NCBI GenBank assembly: GCA_035079385.1
Contig: JAVHKY010000054.1
Coordinates: 6,549,501-6,613,500 of the forward strand
Reading direction: 5' to 3'
Source: Aspidiotus rigidus
Lineage: Eukaryota; Arthropoda; Insecta; Hemiptera; Diaspididae
DNA: 64,000 nt
The notes under the pieces were generated by a model. That model saw only the letters and a program-made list of their open reading frames with translations. It was not told the DNA's origin and did not search any database. The translations under genes were made by a program, and so were the position numbers. Below are positions 46,399 through 57,700 of this stretch, piece after piece (position 1 is the first letter of the stretch; each line of letters opens with the position of its first letter).

Positions 46399-47649
46399 AT
46401 GGTGAAGAAGAAGTTTCATGAACTTACTCGGGATCAACTCCGCGAGTAACTCCGGAATCGTAACCTCTCTGTTAGCGGAACCAAAAATAAATTAGCCGAT
46501 CGTCTGGAAAAAGCATTCGAAGACTCGGGTTTGGACGTGGCCAATTTTGAATTTGAGGTAGACGAGGCTACTGGAAACCTTGAGACCGGTACGCCAACAA
46601 AACAGCCTCCAGCTATAGATTTAAGTGCAATGCTGCAAATGTTGACAGACACAATGGATAAAGATTTGAAGGCTGGGTTTACTATGATGGACCAGAAACT
46701 CGAGCAGAACAAGAATGAAATCTTTGATGGGCTAAGGGAGACTGTCAATGTTGAGGTTAAACGCCAAATCGAACCAATCCAACATCAGGTCGAGGAATTT
46801 GGGCAACGATGGAAAAATATAGAAGAACGACTTCAGAGGCCGGAAGGAAATCCAACAGTAAGCATGGTTGTGGATCCGCCAGGCGTTGCTTTTTTCAGTT
46901 CTGGGTCAAATGAAGGAAATGTACCAGTTACAGAACCATTGTCAAAGACCAAAGTCAAAATACCGACATTTGATGGAGAGATCTCTTGGGAACTGTATAA
47001 ATCGCAGTTTGAAATTGCAGCTCAACTCAATGGATGGGATGACAAAGCCAAGGTTGGTAATTTGATTGTCAGCTTGAGAGGAGCTGCACTACAGCTGTTG
47101 TCCAACATTGCTGAGGATGACAAGAAGAATTACCAAAAGTTGGTTGAGGTCCTTGAACAACGTTTTGGTCAAGCTCACTTGGCTCCCATCAGAAGAAGAG
47201 AACTGAAATACCGTCGACAGAACCGTGGAGAAAGTCTTCAAGCGTTTTCAAGCGAAATCCTCAAATTAACTCAACAAGCTTACCCAGAAGCTACTGTATC
47301 AGCCATTGAACAAATTGCGTCTGAGGCATTCATTGATGGAATTTTTGACTGGGAGGTTCAGAGTCAAGTTCGGATGGCACGTTGCAAAACCTTGAAAGAA
47401 GCATTATCCTTTGCCCTGGAAGTAGAAGCAGCAAGAAAGGCGTCCCCTAGACAAGGTTCTGTAGTTTTGAAGCAGACAAAGGTTGGACCAACTGGAGACA
47501 AACGTCGATGCTTCCACTGTGATGAAGAGGGTCACATCAAGCCCAATTGCCCCAAGTGGAAATCTCTGCAAAAGAAGGTGGAAAACTCCAACCTGGAGTT
47601 GCCAGGGGCCAACCAACTCCAGGGCCAAGCAGAAGGGCCCAAGAAATAA
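46399..47649 (+). pseudogene. gag: Gag with N-terminal SAP domain and CCHC knuckle (nonsense codon near start)
   Basis: From the ATG at 46399 the frame reads M-V-K-K-K-F-H-E-L-T-R-D-Q-L-R-E and hits TAA at codon 17. It then continues in the same frame to 47649: L-R-N-R-N-L-S-V-S-G-T-K-N-K-L-A-D-R-L, a SAP-type DNA-binding motif. After an acidic linker and a coiled-coil-like stretch comes a retrotransposon capsid region (L-Y-K-S-Q-F-E-I-A-A, A-x-x-L-L-S-N-I, R-R-x-L-K-Y-R-R-Q) and a zinc knuckle C-F-H-C-D-E-E-G-H-I-K-P-N-C near the end. SAP-bearing Gags occur in some arthropod gypsy-like elements and may tether the particle to DNA. The early stop makes this copy a pseudogene unless a later ATG is used. 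Confidence 0.82.
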
Positions 47650-48005
47650 GAATTTCCAAAATGCGCACTTCCAGTGAAAACGTCTATGTATCGGGATGGA
47701 ATGATAGCATTGGACGCAATATAGACATGTGCGTGGACTGTGCTGCTACTGGTTCAGGTATCAAGACACAATTGGTCAAGGACATCCCAGGCCTATCCAT
47801 TAATTGGAGAGAAAAGCACCGCCTCAGGACTGCCATGGGTGAACAAGCTTGGACCAAGGGTACTGTCCAGCTGTCCATCAAGATTTCCTCAATGGTAATA
47901 ACTGGAAAATTCATCCTTGCTGATATCGAGGACGACTGTATTCTGGGCCTGGATTTAATGCGAAAGTATGGGTTGATTATTGATCTGAAGTATGACCTAT
48001 TGTGT
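47640..48005 (+). pseudogene. Degenerate retropepsin-like protease, truncated
   Basis: In the -1 frame relative to Gag, the sequence reads M-C-V-D-C-A-A-T-G-S-G-I where D-(T/S)-G-A is expected, so the catalytic triplet is altered. It continues to D-D-C-I-L-G-L-D-L-M-R-K-Y, the I-L-G-x-D segment of retropepsins. The frame then runs without a stop into Penelope-type coding sequence at about 48005, a chance fusion produced by the later insertion. A -1 shift between Gag and protease is usual, but no clear slippery heptamer was found. Confidence 0.7.
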
Positions 48006-48946
48006 GCGTGGACCGGTCCCGCGGAGCTCCTTAGTGAGTTTCTCGCTTATTTAAATAGTTTATATCCGTCCATCAAGTTCACTCTTGAAGTTGGCGGCTT
48101 ATCAATAAATTTTCTGGACTTAACCATATCCGTCATTGACGGGGTCCATGATTTCGGTATTTACCGGAAAAGTTCTTCGACCGATATTGCTATCCACGGG
48201 TCATCTTTCGTACCTTTTGCCCATAAAGTTGCTACATTCAATAGTTTAATACATCGCCTCACTCAGATTCCTCTAAGTGAGGTAGCGTTTAATAAGGAAC
48301 TCGTGACGATAAAGCACTTGGCTAGAGTGAATCAGGTCAAAGTGGACATTGACCTCATGGTCCGTAGGAGACTTACAAGAAAAAGTCTCGATTCAACTAC
48401 CTCCCTCCCCCGCCAGTGCACCTTGATAGGCGTAAACGGTGGATTAGGATGCCGTTTTTGGGGAAGTTTTCTTCGGAGGTGAGCCGTGTCCTCCGTCCCT
48501 TTGGTTTCCGACCGGCGTTCTATAGTACCAATACGGTGAAGAGCCTTTTGGTCAAGTTAAAGGATCCCATACCGATGGCCGAGAGGGAGGGTGTTTATAG
48601 GGTGGCCTGTGGTGATTGCCCGAGTGTGTATATAGGGATGACTAGCCGTAAATTTAAAATTAGAGTTGATGAACACAAAAAAGCATGGGAAAAAAGAAAA
48701 GTAGGGGAGTCGGCATTTGCTGACCACTTAATTGAAAGTGGTCATAGCCTCAAAGAGGGATCTGAAGTTCTCCTCCACAGGGAAAAATCTTATTTTAGGC
48801 GCTTAGCTTTAGAAGAAATTGAAATTCATCGTCACCGAAATATTAAAGACATAACCGTTGTGAACAGGTACATTCCTGAGGAGGGATTGATTGAATTAGT
48901 CTATGAGAATGATTCACATTTCGATGACTCGCTGGTTCAGTCATGA
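48006..48946 (+). pseudogene. Penelope-like RT C-terminus and GIY-YIG endonuclease (frameshifted)
   Basis: Frame 1 (to about 48410) has I-K-F-T-L-E, I-N-F-L-D-L-T-I, F-G-I-Y-R-K ... T-D-I-A-I-H-G-S-S and F-N-S-L-I-H-R-L, the C-terminal reverse transcriptase pattern of Penelope-like elements. A frameshift near 48412-48420 moves to the next frame: L-G-K-F-S-S-E-V-S-R-V-L-R-P-F-G-F, then G-V-Y-R-V-A-C-G-D-C ... V-Y-I-G-M-T (GIY-YIG), R-V-D-E-H and a histidine-rich C-terminus. The endonuclease opens chromosomal DNA to prime reverse transcription. Upstream palm motifs, including YxDD, are missing, so this is a dead fragment. Copy 2 gives the unshifted version for comparison. Confidence 0.87.
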
Positions 48947-49136
48947 CCTCCTCGTTCGTTGTTACTTGTTCTCGTTGGTGTTGGGTTCAGTCGCTTTCTA
49001 TACCATGAGAATGACTGTTTAGTCGAAAGCGCTCGGTTTGTTTGTATTATTGTGCGGTTTTTGTATTTGTTTTGTTACTCTCTGTGAGTATATTTCTCTA
49101 TGATGGATGACCGTAAAATTAAAAAACGCATTGATT
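48006..49136 (+). mobile_element. Penelope-like element, 5'-truncated copy 1
   Basis: It contains the end of the reverse transcriptase, the linker and GIY-YIG endonuclease, and a 3' untranslated region ending GATTCTA at 49136. It inserted into (or was joined to) the SAP-Gag element. Its 3' untranslated region is the same family as the snap-back fragment at 10870-11049. Its 3' end abuts the inverted part of copy 2. Confidence 0.85.
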
Positions 49137-49970
49137 CTAGACGGTAAGTAGGTCGAAGAACTCCTGCAGCTCTTCATGAGGAGTGTTAAATTTGACAAGA
49201 AGGTCGCCTAAATACTGCGAAGTGGCCGCTTTTGGGATATTTGGAAACAGACCGACCACATCGAAGGAGCATAGAATAGTACCTGGAGGGAGTATTTCAT
49301 CTGTGAGCCTATTGGCCAAGGAGACTGAATTTTTGACGGAGTAAGGAGACTCGTACTCGATGTGAAATTTAAACCAACGGTCCAGGTATTTCGCGAGTGA
49401 GTAGGCGGGGGAGGAGACGTAGGATACAACAGGACGCATGGGAGTATTGGCCTTATGAACTTTAGGCAACCCGTACAATAAAGGAGGTACAGAGTTGGTT
49501 CAAGCAATCGTTTTTTCACTGAGGGTTTAGTACTGATAACGGAACTTTTATTAATAGCGTTCCGAACCTCCTTGACATAGTGACGGAAATTAAAAAGGGG
49601 GTTTTCTGTGGCCCCGCATTGGCCTAAGACCTGTTCCACCTTAAAGTGGTAAGTAGCCTTATCCATCGCAACGATGGAATTCCCTTTGTCGGCCTTTGTA
49701 AGTATCGTCTCCTCCTTCCTCAGCCTCCTCCTCAATCCTGTAATTAACCCTTTCGCAGTGTTATTTATGCGCAGAAGGGGGGTGTTTCGGACTAAATCGG
49801 CGCAGGTTTTTTGGGTATTGATACCGGGACCAATCCTCACGGTTAAGTCAGCGACCACATTAGCGAGGGCATCGGCATTATCGAGAGGGGGTAAACTGAA
49901 ATTCAAACCCTTCTCTAACAGATTCAGCTCATCGTTACTGAATTCCATCAGTTCCCCTCCATAAAGTTTA
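49137..49970 (-). pseudogene. Penelope-like RT, N-terminal half (inverted)
   Basis: On the minus strand a leader reads L-Q-S-K-L-Y-G-G-E-L-M-E-F-S-N-D-E-L-N-L-L-E-K-G-L-N-F. Next come the L-T-K-A-D-K-G-N-S-I-V-A-M-D segment diagnostic of Penelope-like reverse transcriptases, then Y-G-L-P-K-V-H-K, R-P-V-V-S ... S-P-A-Y-x-L-A-K-Y-L, and C-S-F-D-V-V-G-L-F-P-N-I-P (motif A with its catalytic D). A frameshift near 49480-49500 separates the leader frame from the palm frame. The sequence ends at 49137, before motif C. The portion beyond 49970 in the minus-strand frame is only antisense of the plus-strand half. Confidence 0.85.
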
Positions 49971-50836
49971 CTTTGGAGGTCGGTAATTCTACTATCAACT
50001 TCTTGGACCTCACCATCTCCGAAAGAGATGGGGCCCATGAGTTCGCAATATACAGAAAAGATACTTCGACCGATATTGTTGTCCACGGCGCGTCATTCTG
50101 CCCTGTCGCCTACAAATTAGCTGCTTTTAATAGTTTCATCCATCGACTCACTAATATCCCTTTGAGTCAAGCAGCCTTTCAGAAAGAACAACGTATTATC
50201 AAGTACTTGGCTCGGGTAAACAAGGTCAACTTGGACATTGACCTGATGGTCCGTAGGAAGATCACGCGACAATGCCTTGATTCTACTACCTCCCTCCCTC
50301 GGGAGGGGAGTCGTGAAGGCAGAAAGCGGTGGATTAAGCTCCCCTTCCTGGGTAAGTTTTCGTCGAATTTGAGTCGCGTCCTTCGGCCCTTTGATTTCCG
50401 GCCAGTTTTCTATAATTTTGACACATTAAAAGGCCTGTTTGTTAGATTGAAAGACCCTATACCTCCATTACAGAGGAGTGGGATTTATAGTATAAGGTGC
50501 AACGACTGTGACGGAATCTACATAGGTGAGACCGGTCGCCAGCTCCAAATAAGAGTGGCCGAGCACTTGAAGGCTTGGAAAAAGGGCAAATTGGGGAAAT
50601 CGGCCTTCGCGGACCATTTGATCACATGTGGCCACAGTTTCAGGGAGGGGTCGGAGACCCTCCTCCATGGAGAAAGATCGCATTTAAAAAGAATGGCACT
50701 GGAAAATATCGAGATCATTCGCCACCTGAACAGCGATAACGTAACCGTACTTAACAGGTATATTCCGGACGAGGGATTGGTTGAACTAATTTACGAGTAT
50801 GACTCACATCGGGAGGAGTCGTTAGTTCAATCATGA
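49967..50836 (+). pseudogene. Penelope-like RT C-terminus and GIY-YIG endonuclease, intact frame
   Basis: About 290 codons are open, starting directly at the inversion junction: F-T-L-E-V-G, I-N-F-L-D-L-T-I-S, Y-R-K ... T-D-I-V-V-H-G, F-N-S-F-I-H-R-L, and L-G-K-F-S-S-N-L-S-R-V-L-R-P-F. The GIY-YIG fold follows: G-I-Y-S-I-R-C-N-D-C, G-I-Y-I-G-E-T-G-R, R-V-A-E-H with the usual R and E, then F-A-D-H-L and the C-terminal D-E-G-L-V-E-L-I-Y. All endonuclease landmarks are present and no frameshift is seen. Without its N-terminal half it is not a complete polymerase. It is the best reference in the window for this family. Confidence 0.9.
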
Positions 50837-51091
50837 TCTCACCGTTGTTTTCTGTCGTCGACTGTTCCTCTGTCAGTCGCTTTCTATTCTCCGCCCTTTG
50901 ATGGCTTTTTAGCCGAAAGTGCTTGCGGTACTTTGTTTGTTTTATTTCTGCGGCTTTTTGCAATTTCTCTTTGTACATTTACTCTTTGTAGTATTTGTCG
51001 GTTTTCGTTCATTTACTCATTGTGGTATTTGTCGTTCTCAATTTTTCGTTATTCCTGAATAAGGGTAGACTCCATAGCCGATAGTGAGATA

Positions 51092-51274
51092 TTGGAAACG
51101 TTTTTCCGTGATAGACACAACAACTGACTCATCCTTGGTCTTATCTTTTTTCTAGTTTTTTCTTTGTACGAAAACTCGTATTTTAATTCAGTCCGAAGAT
51201 GCTACCGATGGTAGCGAAACGTCACTGTAATAATAAACCATAATATAAGTGATAGCAAAGCCGTTTTTATTCAA
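51092..51274 (+). mobile_element. 183-bp insertion flanked by 14-bp direct repeats
   Basis: CCGATAGTGAGATA occurs at 51078-51091 and again at 51275-51288. The 183 bp between carry a hammerhead-like fold and an AATAATAAACC stretch. A 14-bp target duplication fits a small retroposed element, such as a Penelope-derived pseudo-LTR or a SINE-like RNA. Confidence 0.62.
51188..51231 (+). ncRNA. Hammerhead-ribozyme-like motif
   Basis: The sequence can be read as a type I hammerhead. The stem I strands are CAGT (51189-51192) and ACTG (51223-51226). The first core block CCGAAGA stands where CUGANGA is expected. The stem II hairpin is GCTACC-GAT-GGTAGC (51201-51215). Then come GAAAC and the GTC cleavage triplet (51220-51223). 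The U of CUGANGA is C here, which would be expected to damage activity. Penelope-like elements are known to carry hammerheads, which supports the reading. Confidence 0.5.
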
Positions 51275-51288
51275 CCGATAGTGAGATA

Positions 51289-51660
51289 CGCAATTCAAAG
51301 AAAATATACAATGGCAAACGGTATGCCGGGAACGGACGCAGCTGTACAGATATATAGACTCTGACGACAGTAAGGGGAGTTATTTTTAATCTTTAGATCA
51401 AAACTAAATAAGGTCATCTGCCAAATACGTTCACATCAGCTACGACCGTGTAGTGTACAGAGAAGACATAAGAGACGATATTTAATGAGTGGAATTCTAT
51501 GAGATGTGGTATTTGCATTTCATTCGCAACCGAGATAAGAAAGTGACCACTAAAATATTTTCATAAGCGAAATAATGAGCTTTTTTCATTAGTTTCGAAA
51601 AAGAAAAATAGTGCTTATTTAACTAATTTTCACGTGAAAAAATTATAACTCGCCATCGCG
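51289..51660 (+). other. 5' flank of the AAA-ATPase-like gene
   Basis: This should hold the promoter and 5' untranslated region of the gene that starts at 51661. No convincing TATA box with initiator was found. Confidence 0.4.
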
Positions 51661-51703
51661 ATGAAACACGTAATTTTGATGATTGTTTTAGCCGTATTGA
51701 AGG
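51661..51703 (+). CDS. Exon 1: signal-peptide exon
   Basis: ATG at 51661 has an in-frame stop shortly upstream. It codes 14 residues plus one base and ends at donor GTAAGTG (51704). The hydrophobic core V-I-L-M-I-V-L-A-V-L follows M-K-H. Confidence 0.72.
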
Positions 51704-54700
51704 GTAAGTGTAAATTTTGTATTTGTTTTGATGTATATAGTATTTTTCGTTCACCATCACGAGTACATACACTACAGTGTCAAAACCAATCAAAAGGTTC
51801 CACCTTATCGACCAGTGTCCTTGAGTTAGTGAAATTGGCAAAATATGACCCAAAATTAAAATTTTTTGTGATATTTAACGTCAAACAACCCTTCAAAGGT
51901 GCCATTTTGTCAACCTCTTTCAAGAGGTCAGTTGTAATGTGGTCGCAATCAAAAAGTATGGAGAAATTTGGGACCATGTTATACTTTTTTCCAGACATGA
52001 GCTTGGCAGCTTGCTCTAGAGCAGCGATGGGCAACCTTTTCCGGGTGATGGGCCACATTAACACCTGAAACATTTTTGGGGGCCACAAAAATTTTTTGGA
52101 CAGTCAATTTTTGAGAAGTTTACCTATGTATAGAGATAGAAAGAGACAGAGAGAAAGAGCGCACCAAACAACTGTGCTGCGTTGGATGAGTAAGTCGCGT
52201 GTGAACTCGCAACTTTGCAAGCTTCAACTTGGTTTTTTTCTCATATTCTCGCGTGTTATGTGTTTCACCGCTTGTAACTGCAGTTTTCAGTTGAGTATCG
52301 TGCGGTATCACTGACGCATCTTGTACCGAACAATGGAGAATCCGTGTAAGAAACGTAAAATTATCAAAGTGAATCGAAAATTTCATGATGCGTGGACTCT
52401 GAAATATTTTTTTATTGAATTTCTTTCGAAACCAACGTGCTTAATATGTCGCGAATCTATTGCTACCGTGAAAGAATGTAATGTACAAAGACATTATGCA
52501 ACAAGACACCAGTCCAAATATGATATGCTGGAAGGTCCTGCACGAATTGTTCAAGTGGACTCTTTGAAGAAAAAATTTGGAGAAGAGACAAACGTCGTTC
52601 CGAAACTGTTCAGTCAGCAGACGAGGGGTCGAGACAACATTGTACACGCGAGTTACAAAGTGGCATATTTGATAGCGCGAGAAGAGCGGGCTCTCTGCAC
52701 CGGGGAGTTCGTGAAGAAGTGCATTGAAGAAGTTGTAAAAGAGATTGCTCCGGAAAAATTATCTTCTATGCAAGACATCAGTTTATCCAGAAGAACTATC
52801 ACCCGACGCATTCTTGATATTGGCGAAAATCTGGAAAATCAACTCGAAGGTGAGATAGCGAAGTTCCATTTTCATTCACGTGCAATGGACGAAAGCACGG
52901 ATGTTGGTGATACAGCGCAACTACTGATTTTTGTACGGGGCATCGAGGACAACTTCAACATCACCGAAGAACTTGCTTCTTAGCAGAGTATGAAGGACCG
53001 GACAACAGGAGAAGATATTTTTAATGAAATTGTGGCATGCGTGAAGAAATTAAAATTGACTTGGCCACGTCTTTGTAGGATAACTACGGATGGAGCTCCA
53101 AGCATGGTCGGTCTTCGTATCGGAGCTGTAGGCAGAATTAATCAGTTGATACGGTCGAGAAATCTTGAAATACCTGTACCTGTCCACTGCCTTATTCACT
53201 TACAAGTACTCTGCAGTAAAGTATTGGATATGAAGCATGTTATGGATGTAGTCGTCAAAATTGTCAATTTTATTCGTTCGCGTGGGTTTAATCACCGTCA
53301 GTTCAAGGAATTCGCGGAAGAAATTGGATGTGAACACAGTGATGTGGTTTACCACAACAATGTGCGATGGTTGAGCCGTGCCAAAGTGCTGGAGCGCGTC
53401 TTTGATCTGTTGGAAGTAATCGAAATTTTTTTCGTGGAAAAGGGTATGGGTGTACCACAGCTCAGCAATCTGGACTGGTTGTTTGATTTAGCGTTTCTCA
53501 CGGATATTTGTGGTCATTGTAATACTCTTAACCAAAAATTACAGAAACAGGAAAGGTTCATTTAAGAATTTCTGAATATCGTCAATGCGTTTCAGAGAAA
53601 AATGAATTTGCTGACTCGTCATCTGGAACAGCAGAGCTACGTCCATCTGCTGGCCTGCACCAAGATTCAAAAAAAAGTTTCTGGTTCATTTCTTGCGCCC
53701 AAATTTATTGGTGTCTTGAAGCGGTTGCAGAATGAATATACAACACGATTTGAGAACGTGACTAAGAAAAGTATTTCATTCGGAGTTGTCGAAAACCCTT
53801 TCGAAACGAACGAAAATGATGTGGCCGAGAACCTGCAAATGGAGCTGATTGACTTGTAGGCGATCACCTTTCTCCGAGACGAGCACACAAAGAATCGCCA
53901 GTATTTACTAAATTTTTACCGTCTTTTACCCGCTGATGACTTCCCCGAGCTAAGAGCACACGCTGAACGTATTTTTTGTATGTTCGGGTCAACCTACACT
54001 TGCGAACAAACCTTCTCGAAAATGAAGTTCATTAAGAATGCTCAAAGGTCAAGACTGACTGACGAGCACCTTCACGTTTTATTACGATCGGCCACTAGTA
54101 ATTTTACCCTAGACCTCATGAAATTGGTGCGAAATGTACAGACTCAGGTCTCTCATTAGTTTTTTATTCGTTTTTTTTTTTTTTTTATGATTTTAAAATT
54201 TTGTATCGTCCGAAAAATTTATAATTTTGATGAATTATCTCATTTTCTGAAATTTTTTGGGGGGCCAAATTTCACTCCTTTGGGGGCCACAAATGGCCCG
54301 CGGGATGGTTGCCCCGCGCTGGTCTAGAGCTTACAGTATGGACACTGATAAGTCTCTTTTCTTTAGGGTCGGCGTGTTTTCACTAACTGACATTATTTAA
54401 ACCAGTTTATTTTTCTTTTTCCTTGCCATCTCATTTTTCAGTGCCATAGACGCATTACGTGCTTTAGGGTGTATGGATGATTGACAAAAGTATATTAGGT
54501 CATCGTGTAGTCGTTAGCTGTACAGTGCTTAGAACTACTTTTCCTCTTTGCTTGTCTCTTCATCATTTTGCCGGTATAATTCTTACCCCTCTCCTTCTCT
54601 GCCGTGTAAAAGAATAGTTTTTATGAAGATAGGTGCGTACACCACGTTACAGCTTGTTATTAATTCCCAACAATCAACTTTAAATTGATCAAAAATATAA

Positions 54701-57700
54701 TACTACTGTATATAAATTAATAAGCACATAAAATAATGTGCTTTTGATAAATGTACATCAATGACTTACGCGTTTGGCTTTGTCTAATTTTCATAACATC
54801 GCTCTCCTCAATAATTGGGCACGTCTACTCTGCAAGAATATCAATTTTCGAGCAATTATTACATTGTAGTTTGTACAATTTGTACCTCTCATTGAATGGA
54901 ATAATCCCGCTATGCAATAACGTTCACAAATATCAGGCATTATATCTTTTGTCTACCATTCCATAAGCACAGTACATGCTGAAATTTTCACAGAAGTTTC
55001 AATTTCTATACTTGACAAATATAAAACACAGGCTGCAGAAAAATGGAACGGTATGACACTTATTTGACACGTTTTCCACGGAAACTCTGTTTTGAATCGT
55101 TAATAAGTTACTGTCTCTGTATGAATGTTTTATAATGAAGTGTACAATTTTAACTTTTAATGTTTTTTCTCTTACTGTATAGAGTCATATCCTCTGAATC
55201 CAGAAATCCTGAAAGTGAGTCTTTTTTTAATCTCATTTTAAACTAGTTATGAGCATAGATATTCAATTTATTATGTTTATCATTGGTCATTAGCCATGGA
55301 AAAGCATTTATAAAAAAAAAATATAAGATGAGAACGCGCTAGGAATTTTATATTATTAAGTTACAAGCCGAAATCTCGTACTACCAATTTTATTTTAAAC
55401 TCATACCATAAATTTATTTCCAAATACATTAATACCATGTACCACTTGTACTGCTTACATTGAAGAAAAAAATATTACATCAAAGAAAGAAGACATTATT
55501 CCAATCCTTATGGAAATCAGTCTCATCCATTTTACTCACTATCATGAATAAGGTATCTTATACCTTTACTGCCTGTTTTGCACCGTACAAATTTCACCCA
55601 TATAAACCCGCTCATCTTATACGTCAAATTTTTAAATCTCGGTGCTCACTTTATTTAATCACTAATCGATGCCTCGCCGTATGAAAAACCATTTCATTAC
55701 TGAGAAGAATCTTTCCTTCCTCCACCACCAAGTTGGTTTTTCACTTCTTCAGTAAATTCTACTGCAAAAATTGGTGTCATACCTCACGTTTTAACACGGA
55801 ACCAAACAGCCAATAGTGCAAAGTAATAACCCTTGTAAAAGTTGTAATCAAAATAGAAGATGATGAGAAGAATTTATTATTTTATCCGATATTCTGTGTT
55901 TTTTTTATCCACAAAATTTCACTCTTACAGTTCATTAAAGTATAGGCATGTGTACCTATGTTTACTTAGTTGACTCGCACATACGAACATACTCGTTTTT
56001 CTCTTTTTCTCTCTTGACCTACATTCCTAATTCACCAACTTACTATACGTCATATAGTCCAAATATTCCCCAATTCTATCTCTCGTACTCTTATTATCCC
56101 GTCCTGCCCATATTCCAACGCAGACATTTTCCCGTTCACGCATCTTTCATGTGTCTAATTGTTCATGAGTCATGATCACTCATCTAATAAATCTAAATCT
56201 ACTCTCTGACCAATGCCACAAACCCAATGAATTAAAAAAATTCTATTCTTTCTCTATTAACTCGGTATTTTCTCTCTTTTGTAAGATTCTGTAGCAAAAC
56301 ACATTGCGAATCGCAGTAGAGTAGTTCGTCAATAAAATCAAATAATTCAAATATTCTTAGCACGAGTATGAATAAGAGAAAGTCATCACAGAGATAATTA
56401 ACAACTCATGTTGCCACTCATTTCATAACACTGCCACCGGCTATGCGCAGCATCTTGAACAATCAATTCCAACAAAAACTCCGTGGGTCGCGGCATCAGT
56501 TGTGACATTCACTGACTAACTACAAACTTCCCCACATAGAATCTTTTCCCAACCCTAGTCGTCTCCCAACTACGATGCACGCTGTGGATAAGCTTCAGTC
56601 ACCCACGTCACAAATTCCCATTCACCCGACTCCCCCCCCCCCGCGTGTCCATCGTAAAGTACACCAGACCAACAATTTTTTTAACGATCAACTTTTTTTG
56701 TGAGTTCTGTAATATCGCTGTAATATCTCCTTCAACAAATCCAAAACCTTTGTCAACAACCAAAATTTCCAAGATTTCACGGTCTTTGCTTCAGTTAAAA
56801 GAAATCACGCCTGCTTGCTTATTTTACTCCCCCCCCCCGCCTGTCAAATATACCTTATCAAAAATTTTACAATGAATTTATCTATCCTCGTGAGTTCTTT
56901 CTGATGACGCAATATTGAAATAACACCTCTTCTAATTGATCCAAGTTTCTGCATCCTTTGGCTTCCGTCAACCGCGATTGACTTGAACCATTTGATGACT
57001 TGAGTCTATCCTCTCCCACCTTTACCTTCCAATAAAAACTTGAAGCTTGACAATCAATCAACTATTTTTCAACTCTTCGTCTAACTTCGACTATCCCAAA
57101 AAATAAACCATAGTAAATGAATTAGGTACGCAGACACCTTTATGGTACATATTTTCCCAAGAAATATTTGGAAGCACAATGCCAAAAAATTTCTCAGGTC
57201 TACAAAATAATTTTTGTTTTTTGTTTTATACTCGAGTATTTGAAACTATAACCAAAATTCTACTGGCTCTGCTTTAGGTACACGCGTTTGTCTTTTCTCC
57301 ACATTCTGGACCTCAAAAACTTCAGAATTGATCAACTATTCTCATACGTACCTCGAACTTCTTTTGGCAGACTTTATACTTAGAAATTGTTCTTCCTCAA
57401 ATATACTTTCAAACCACAGTTCTCAGAAATTTTCTCAGGTCCACAAATCTCTTCAACTTGCCGAAATCTCAAATAAATTTTGGTCCGTAAAATTTCTTCT
57501 CCTTACAGGTCATGCTTCTACTGTGACTGACGGACATTCCCGAATTTCTCTACTTCCAACATTTATGCATTTCAATTGGAAATTTTATTAGGTGCAACTC
57601 TTATAAACTTTTCCCACTCACGTTCTAAATACATTTGTATTTTTCAAATCTATCGAGTTTAAGTACGGGACAAAAATAATATAGCCTTTTTTGTTCATAT

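Larger units (their letters stand above)
45909..48005 (+). mobile_element. LTR retrotransposon with SAP-domain Gag, 3'-truncated
   Basis: A 5' LTR (45909-46334), a tRNA-Leu-type primer-binding site, a Gag-like ORF and a protease-like frame follow each other, and then the element stops at about 48005, where a Penelope-like sequence begins. There is no reverse transcriptase and no 3' LTR in the window. It starts 17 bp after the gypsy 3' LTR within the same TA-rich tail of the older non-LTR copy. Confidence 0.78.
49137..51077. mobile_element. Penelope-like element copy 2 with inverted 5' part
   Basis: Minus-strand sequence 49966-49137 encodes the N-terminal half of the reverse transcriptase. 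Plus-strand sequence from 49967 encodes the C-terminal half and the endonuclease. The two halves meet head to head at about 49966-49970, the signature of twin-primed integration. The segment between them, which would carry the catalytic YxDD, is lost. It is a different subfamily from copy 1, at about 55-60 percent protein identity by eye in the shared part. Confidence 0.83.

Noticed and set aside
49971..50086. N-terminal extension of the minus-strand Penelope frame past 49970
   Set aside because: This part is antisense to the plus-strand C-terminal half. The true minus-strand homology stops at the inversion junction.
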